Below, piece after piece: positions 59,476 to 64,000 of a DNA stretch of 64,000 bases. The stretch is from Reticulitermes lucifugus (taxonomy: Eukaryota; Arthropoda; Insecta; Blattodea; Rhinotermitidae), in contig JAKCWW010000896.1 in the NCBI GenBank assembly GCA_026260175.1, positions 10,066-74,065 on the forward strand, in the 5' to 3' direction. Position numbers and translations under genes: made by a program. The notes beneath the pieces are model-generated. The model was not told the DNA's origin, did not search any database, and saw only the letters and a list, made by a program, of their open reading frames with translations. How positions within the stretch are numbered: position 1 is the first letter of the stretch; every line of letters starts with the position of its first letter.

Positions 59476-59721
59476 CAGGTGGTAGGGGGCCTGGGTATTT
59501 CGTTCACTGTAGTGACTAGGTTGCAGGTGGGTTACGGAGGAAAGAGTTTCAGCTTCAGGCAAGGACAGAGATTGTTTCCTGTACAGCATAGCATCCAGGC
59601 CTGTTCTGTGTTTCAAAACATCTCTTATCCAGCAGATGCCACAAGCAGCTTACATGGGGGTAAAGCGGCACGGGAGTCACGCTGACCATTCCCTTTGTCT
59701 AATGTTGAGGTTAAGAAGAAA
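59476..59721 (+). mobile_element. SINE family 1 copy, old
   Basis: Head 'tagtgactaggttgcaggtg', a decayed box B, then 'gtaaagcggcacgggagtca', 'cgctgaccattccctttgtc' and 'tgttgaggttaagaag' as in the family body. The tail is missing after 59721. Confidence 0.7.
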
Positions 59722-60629
59722 AAGTCTGCAGGCGGCAGAGTTGCTTGGAAAAGAGAAATTAATTTCAAAATTATTAGTGACCACTTATGCATAATTTTAG
59801 TTACGAAAACTAAACACAGCACATTAAATTCGCGACATAATATGCTAGCACTCGCCTCGGAATACAGTACCTTCCGTCTGTTATCTGGACACATACAACT
59901 GAAATATAGAATATAATTTTGCCTTATGAGATTTGAGGGTTCGTGGTGGCGAATAAGCACACTGTGGTACTTTGGGCCGTGACACCATGTAACTCTTTTG
60001 TAGCTGGTACATTCATTCTGGAGGAAAATGCTGCCACCATTTTCGGGATCGGTGGATTCATCTGGCTAGAGTTATGATCCGTTGACGGGTTGTTTTGAAT
60101 ATGGTATTAAAATTAACAGCCGAAATAATTTGCAAGCCTAGTGATTAGCTGAGTATCACCTTCTCGAAAGATGGCTTCTTCAGGAGTTAGTTACTAGCCT
60201 CACGTCTTCGCTGTATTCTAAAACAGGCTGAAATAGGGAAAAGATGACAAGGACGCAGAAATTATTTGGATACGTTTTACGTAGTAGAAGGGGGCTGTAA
60301 AAATTGCATCCTGCTTTATAATCTGATATTTGATTAGCATCGTAAAAGTGTCAGTTTTTGATTCGATAAATTTGAGCTAGTCGTCCACTTCCGACTCGAA
60401 TTTAAGAGGGTATTCTGTGGAGCACCTCTTAGTCCATTTTGACCTTTTCAGCAGTTCCTTCATTTAAAGCCTTGGAATACGATTTCAGTAATCACGATTA
60501 AAGGCAACATACCTATGAAAAATTGCCCTTATAAAAATGAATACCCGGAGTTTATTCTAATGAAGACGACTTTGAGAAGACGTTGTTTAAAATAACGCAG
60601 AGGGTTATTACTTTCTCTGTTTCAGGCCA
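59722..60629. other. No gene; one foldback arm
   Basis: 59966-60045 is a lone - strand arm: 'tactttgggccgtgacacca' and then 'gctgccaccattttcggg'. The rest is unique AT-rich sequence. Confidence 0.4.
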
Positions 60630-60694
60630 CACGTCGCTAAATATAAAAGGCGCTGACAATGGCTAAGTTATATAGCGTCGGTAATAGATGAGGG

Positions 60695-60900
60695 GCCGAT
60701 CCCAGTGGCCGTGCGATCTAAGGCGTGGGTCTTCGGCCGCTCGCTTACTGGGATTGTGGGTTCGAATCCCACCGGGGGCNNNNNNNNNNNNNNNNNNNNN
60801 NNNNNNNNNNNNNNNNNNNNNNNNNNNNNNNNNNNNNNNNNNNCCTCGACGAAACGAGGAGGCCCAGGCCCATATAGGGCTGTCGAGCCATAGAAAAAAA
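60695..60900 (+). mobile_element. SINE family 2 copy, young, nested insertion
   Basis: The head is near consensus with boxes A ('tggccgtgcgatctaaggcg') and B ('gggttcgaatcccaccgg'). An N-gap follows, then 'cctcgacgaaacgaggaggc' and an A-rich end. It is flanked by 12-bp copies of 'aatagatgaggg' (60683-60694 and 60901-60912). It sits inside a family 4 SINE, so family 2 was active later. Confidence 0.95.
60780..60843. other. Assembly gap (64 N) inside SINE
   Basis: Unresolved bases. The 22455-22695 copy has about 122 bp in the matching interval, so the gap is probably about 60 bp too short. Confidence 0.97.
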
Positions 60901-61083
60901 AATAGATGAGGGAGTTCGTATAAAGCGTGGGAAGAATATCACTGACAGGGTAAACCCTAAGAACTCGGAAAAAACCTGTCTCATTGTTACTGTGCGCACC
61001 TGAAATCCCACATGGAATAGGCTGGTATATAATTCAAGCTTCCGCAGTGACAGGCGGCGCGACTAACGCCTGAGCCATGGAAC

Positions 61084-64000
61084 GGCCTGAAAGTCCTGTT
61101 ATTCTCTACAAGCGATGATAAATTAATCAAATTAGGCACTAAACACAAGCACTCCGTTGCGCAGCCCTCCTTACCTCTGGATGTCACTCGTTTCACAACT
61201 TATGTGGAAGTTTTTGGAGATATTAATAATGCTCCTGTCGTTGTTTTGCTTCATGAACTCACCGCTAAAGGCAGCACTATCCCGGCGTCTACCGTCTGTT
61301 GCCAGTACCACAGACGACCGTCAGAGGATAGGATAAATCAATGCTGTGGTGTTTGGGACAAGAAGAGTGTATGTGGGTCAAAGTAATTAAGTTTGAAAGT
61401 GTAGCAGAGTAATTGTACAATAAATTCATTTATAAAGCCTCTGCTAATTTTCGTACGTCGCTCGTATAGCGCCTTTTGGTTCACAATATTTTAAGCCATA
61501 CATAAAATATGAAGTAACGAATTTCGACGAAATCTGATAAAGACTAAAATGTACTATGGCGATAGATGTAACCAAATTAAGTATCTCGTGTGAAGGTCCG
61601 TGTAGATGTATGGGAATGTTTTTGTTTAAGCAGTCTTATACGAAAATTTATTTAACACAAACAGTGGTACTTTGAGGGTTATGTTTTATTTAACGACTCT
61701 GTGAATACTGAAGAGTACACAGAATCATGTTTTAGGATACTTAACGAATAATATTGTGTAAGGAATGTGGGAGAAAGAGGTCAAAGCCAAATTTTAGGTA
61801 TTACACCTATACGTTTTTTGAGAGTCTGAGGACGACAACGAAAATTTTTCAGAATAATTTGTATCCGGACCTCGGATCTCCCAAATAAGAAGCAGCTCTG
61901 TTGTGAACCTGATTAATATTCTGTCCTATAGTGATCACATATACGCGTTTTCTTCTACGCATCAAGGTAGCACAACTGAATGTAACTCACACAGGAGACA
62001 TGTTTATGGATACGTTTGCTAATTTTGTAGCAGAAAGTTAGCGACATGCCTACTAAGAAGATAAGCTTCCAAGGGAATGAAGGCGAGGCTTTTGAATTAC
62101 TGAGAATTCACCTCTGAATACGTAATAATGAATTAAATGGGCATCTATTACTGAAACTACAATTCATATCTGCGTATGTTTTAATCTAACCTACTTTTTT
62201 GCGCTGTGCTTAATGACACTCAGTATCTACGTAGCTCAGACTGAAACTTACAAATTCGAATGCTAGGATAATTCGTGAATAATTAATTTTAAATAATGTG
62301 GAATAAAATGTTCTTTGCCTAACTTACATTACGTTCCCTAGAGAGATTGACCAGAACTAAGAAAATACGACGATTTCTGGGCCCAGATATGAAATCGAAG
62401 TGCCTCGAAGCAGGAATACTAGCCAGTCAAGCGCTGTATATTCTTTTTCATGAATTTATAAATGCTAATGTTGGTAATTATATGAAGGTTAATTCGAAAT
62501 CATATATGGGCCTATCGTCTTTTGTTATAAACTTTCGGGAATCTGTAAAAAATGTGTCAGACAATACAAGTGAAATTAGATATGGATATCCATAACTCTG
62601 TTACAACCAGTAACTTGCATGAATCCAAAATTAACTTATGGAGTTATAATAATTAGCGTGCAACATAAGAGCTACCAATTTATTTCAAAGAATACTTCAT
62701 TTTTCATTAAAGCAACCAAAGCGAGGAAATATTTTTCACAGTGTCATGTGATTGGTTTTGGAGCAATGCAAATATTTCTGCGACATGTATCTGTGTGCGA
62801 GTATATCAAAACCAAGTATACTTCCATTCTAAATTGTGGTCTTAACATTACGTGAGAATAACTAATGCCTCTGTTGTGATATGGCCCAAGCATAGCGAAA
62901 GAAAGAATTTTTGTCGCTTTTGGGCACACGTTTTTGGATTTTCTTTTTTATATTAGAGCTCTTATATGCTTAAGTTTGTGCAACGAACCTAACTTTCTTG
63001 ACAATCTCTTCTCTGTTACAAGATTTGTTGCAGAAGGCGAATTTTTCTTTGCACTGCCTGCTTATAAACCAAAGGAATCAAAGAGCTAGCTGAGGGCGAA
63101 TACAACGAAATCGGCGTCCCTTTCTCGTTTAAAACTTTCCTGCTTACGTTTTGCATACCTGATATGTGAAAACTGTGCCTGATACCTTTTACTTAGGGGT
63201 GTGCTTAAGCTAACAGGTTAGGCCTGTTGCTGAAAATTTGACTAGATGCTGAAGGGAGAATTTCTCAACAGGAAAAAGGGGGGAGAGCTCTGTTTGGTGA
63301 ATATCTGGGGACAGACCGCAGAGAACTTGCAGTCGTATTGGCTCATTACCATTGCAATTATGAAGGATGGAAGAGATAATTTCGACTGAAGGCCTGTGTG
63401 ATAGGAGAAACGCGCCGTGTTCCATCTTGAATTATAAGCTAGAGTTTACTTTACACCTGCAAAATCACGGAAAAACTCAGGATCCTTCTCGCACGACTTC
63501 CTTTTGTATCCGGGTCTCGCCCGTCCGGACCCGGCGAATACAGCCAAAGGCTCAAGAAAACAACGTGCTGCTTTAGAAAAACTGTTTCGTGTTTTAAGAA
63601 TGACGTCCCGTTGTGATATATGCGATTTTTGTAGTTCATTACTTTAATTGACAGCAGTTTAAAGCATTAAATATTTGTCTCTGAATTACTCTGTGCCATG
63701 TCTACATATTGAATTAAGATGTTCCCTGAAATGTAAGTCAGTTGGTTCCTGTAAGCACACAGTGCAACTCTGAGCACAAACTAGATTTGGTGTAATTATT
63801 ATTCGACAAAACATTATGGCAGTGTCTGGAATGTATGCCTGATTAATGTTTCCTGGGTAGTATCAGCCAGTATTGCAGTTTGGACAGGCCACTGAGTCGT
63901 TAAGCTTCTTTATGACTTCGCTTTCTGCTTTGTGCTGGCTTTAAAGAAGGAGCATTATTATTTGTGGCCTTTCTGCTGTGTTGCAGTCGTAAAGTCATAA
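61084..64000. other. No gene or repeat recognised
   Basis: Nearly 3 kb of AT-rich sequence. ORFs at 62347-62595, 62619-62855 and 63210-63639 (both strands) show no known domain. No repeat family in this window has a copy here that I could find. Confidence 0.45.

Larger units (their letters stand above)
60630..61083 (-). mobile_element. SINE family 4 copy, split by a younger SINE
   Basis: On the - strand the head 'catggctcaggcgttagtcg' at 61083, 'cgccgcctgtcactgcgg' and 'caggttttttccgag' lead to the tail. The tail resumes left of the inserted element as 'ctattaccgacgctatataa', 'cttagccattgtcagcgcc'. The two halves, 60901-61083 and 60630-60694, join cleanly once the family 2 insertion and one 12-bp duplication are removed. 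Confidence 0.75.

Noticed and set aside
22455-60900. tRNA-Leu genes suggested by strong boxes A and B
   Set aside because: The heads do not close an acceptor stem and are always followed by the same SINE body and A-rich end.

Overview
The window reads as intergenic or intronic DNA from a large, repeat-rich insect genome. It is AT-rich, shows no bacterial-style packing of genes, and contains no ORF with a recognisable cellular domain. The tRNA-derived SINEs, the non-LTR retrotransposon proteins and the many foldback elements resemble, from memory, those of polyneopteran insects. A termite or cockroach is my best guess, made without any database search. I found no convincing host exon, tRNA, rRNA or CRISPR array.

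The mobile content falls into five groups. Family 1 SINEs have a head ending in a 'ggtccgggg-tcgaatcccgg' box B, a GC-rich body around 'ccagaccggccctgggg' and a tail around 'gccttcatggcgtgtacagg'; about twenty copies are present, mostly old. Family 2 SINEs have a tRNA-Leu-like head (box A 'tggccgtgcggtctaaggcg', box B 'gggttcgaatcccacc') and an A-rich 3' end; some are young, with clear target-site duplications. Families 3 and 4 are older SINEs with a conserved body and tails near 'gcgacgtaaag' or 'acagcgtcgttaaataa'. Two non-LTR retrotransposon (LINE) remnants lie at 37121-37395 (-) and 55135-57118 (+). A hAT-type non-autonomous DNA transposon with 8-bp duplications lies at 48445-48793.

The most distinctive content is a set of long inverted repeats (65-362, 14054-14193, 18771-18906, 19917-20235, 23671-23861, 23946-24030, 25993-26192, 44461-44690, 45928-46117, 47279-47381) together with isolated single arms. 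Many carry a compact module on one or both arms: CTGAnGA, one extra nucleotide, a short stem-loop, then GAAAC, usually followed by ATGT. It resembles a hammerhead ribozyme core but has a consistent one-nucleotide insertion before stem II. It is the best candidate here for an under-described system.

Tandem structures are at 10208-10764 (two units of about 277 bp inside a roughly 25-bp degenerate periodicity), 26842-26988 (about 50 bp, three units) and 35899-36600 (about 147 bp, five strongly diverged units). Three N-gaps (21582-22204, 34598-34671, 60780-60843) all break inside SINEs.

Layout: 0-5 kb foldback, then mostly unique; 5-12.1 kb old SINEs and the 277-bp array; 12-17 kb sparse; 17-27.3 kb dense SINEs and foldbacks plus the large gap; 27-35 kb SINEs; 35-37.4 kb tandem array and LINE fragment; 37-48 kb sparse with foldbacks; 48-55 kb hAT element and ribozyme-like modules; 55-57.1 kb LINE; 57-61.1 kb SINEs including a nested pair; 61.1-64 kb nothing recognised.
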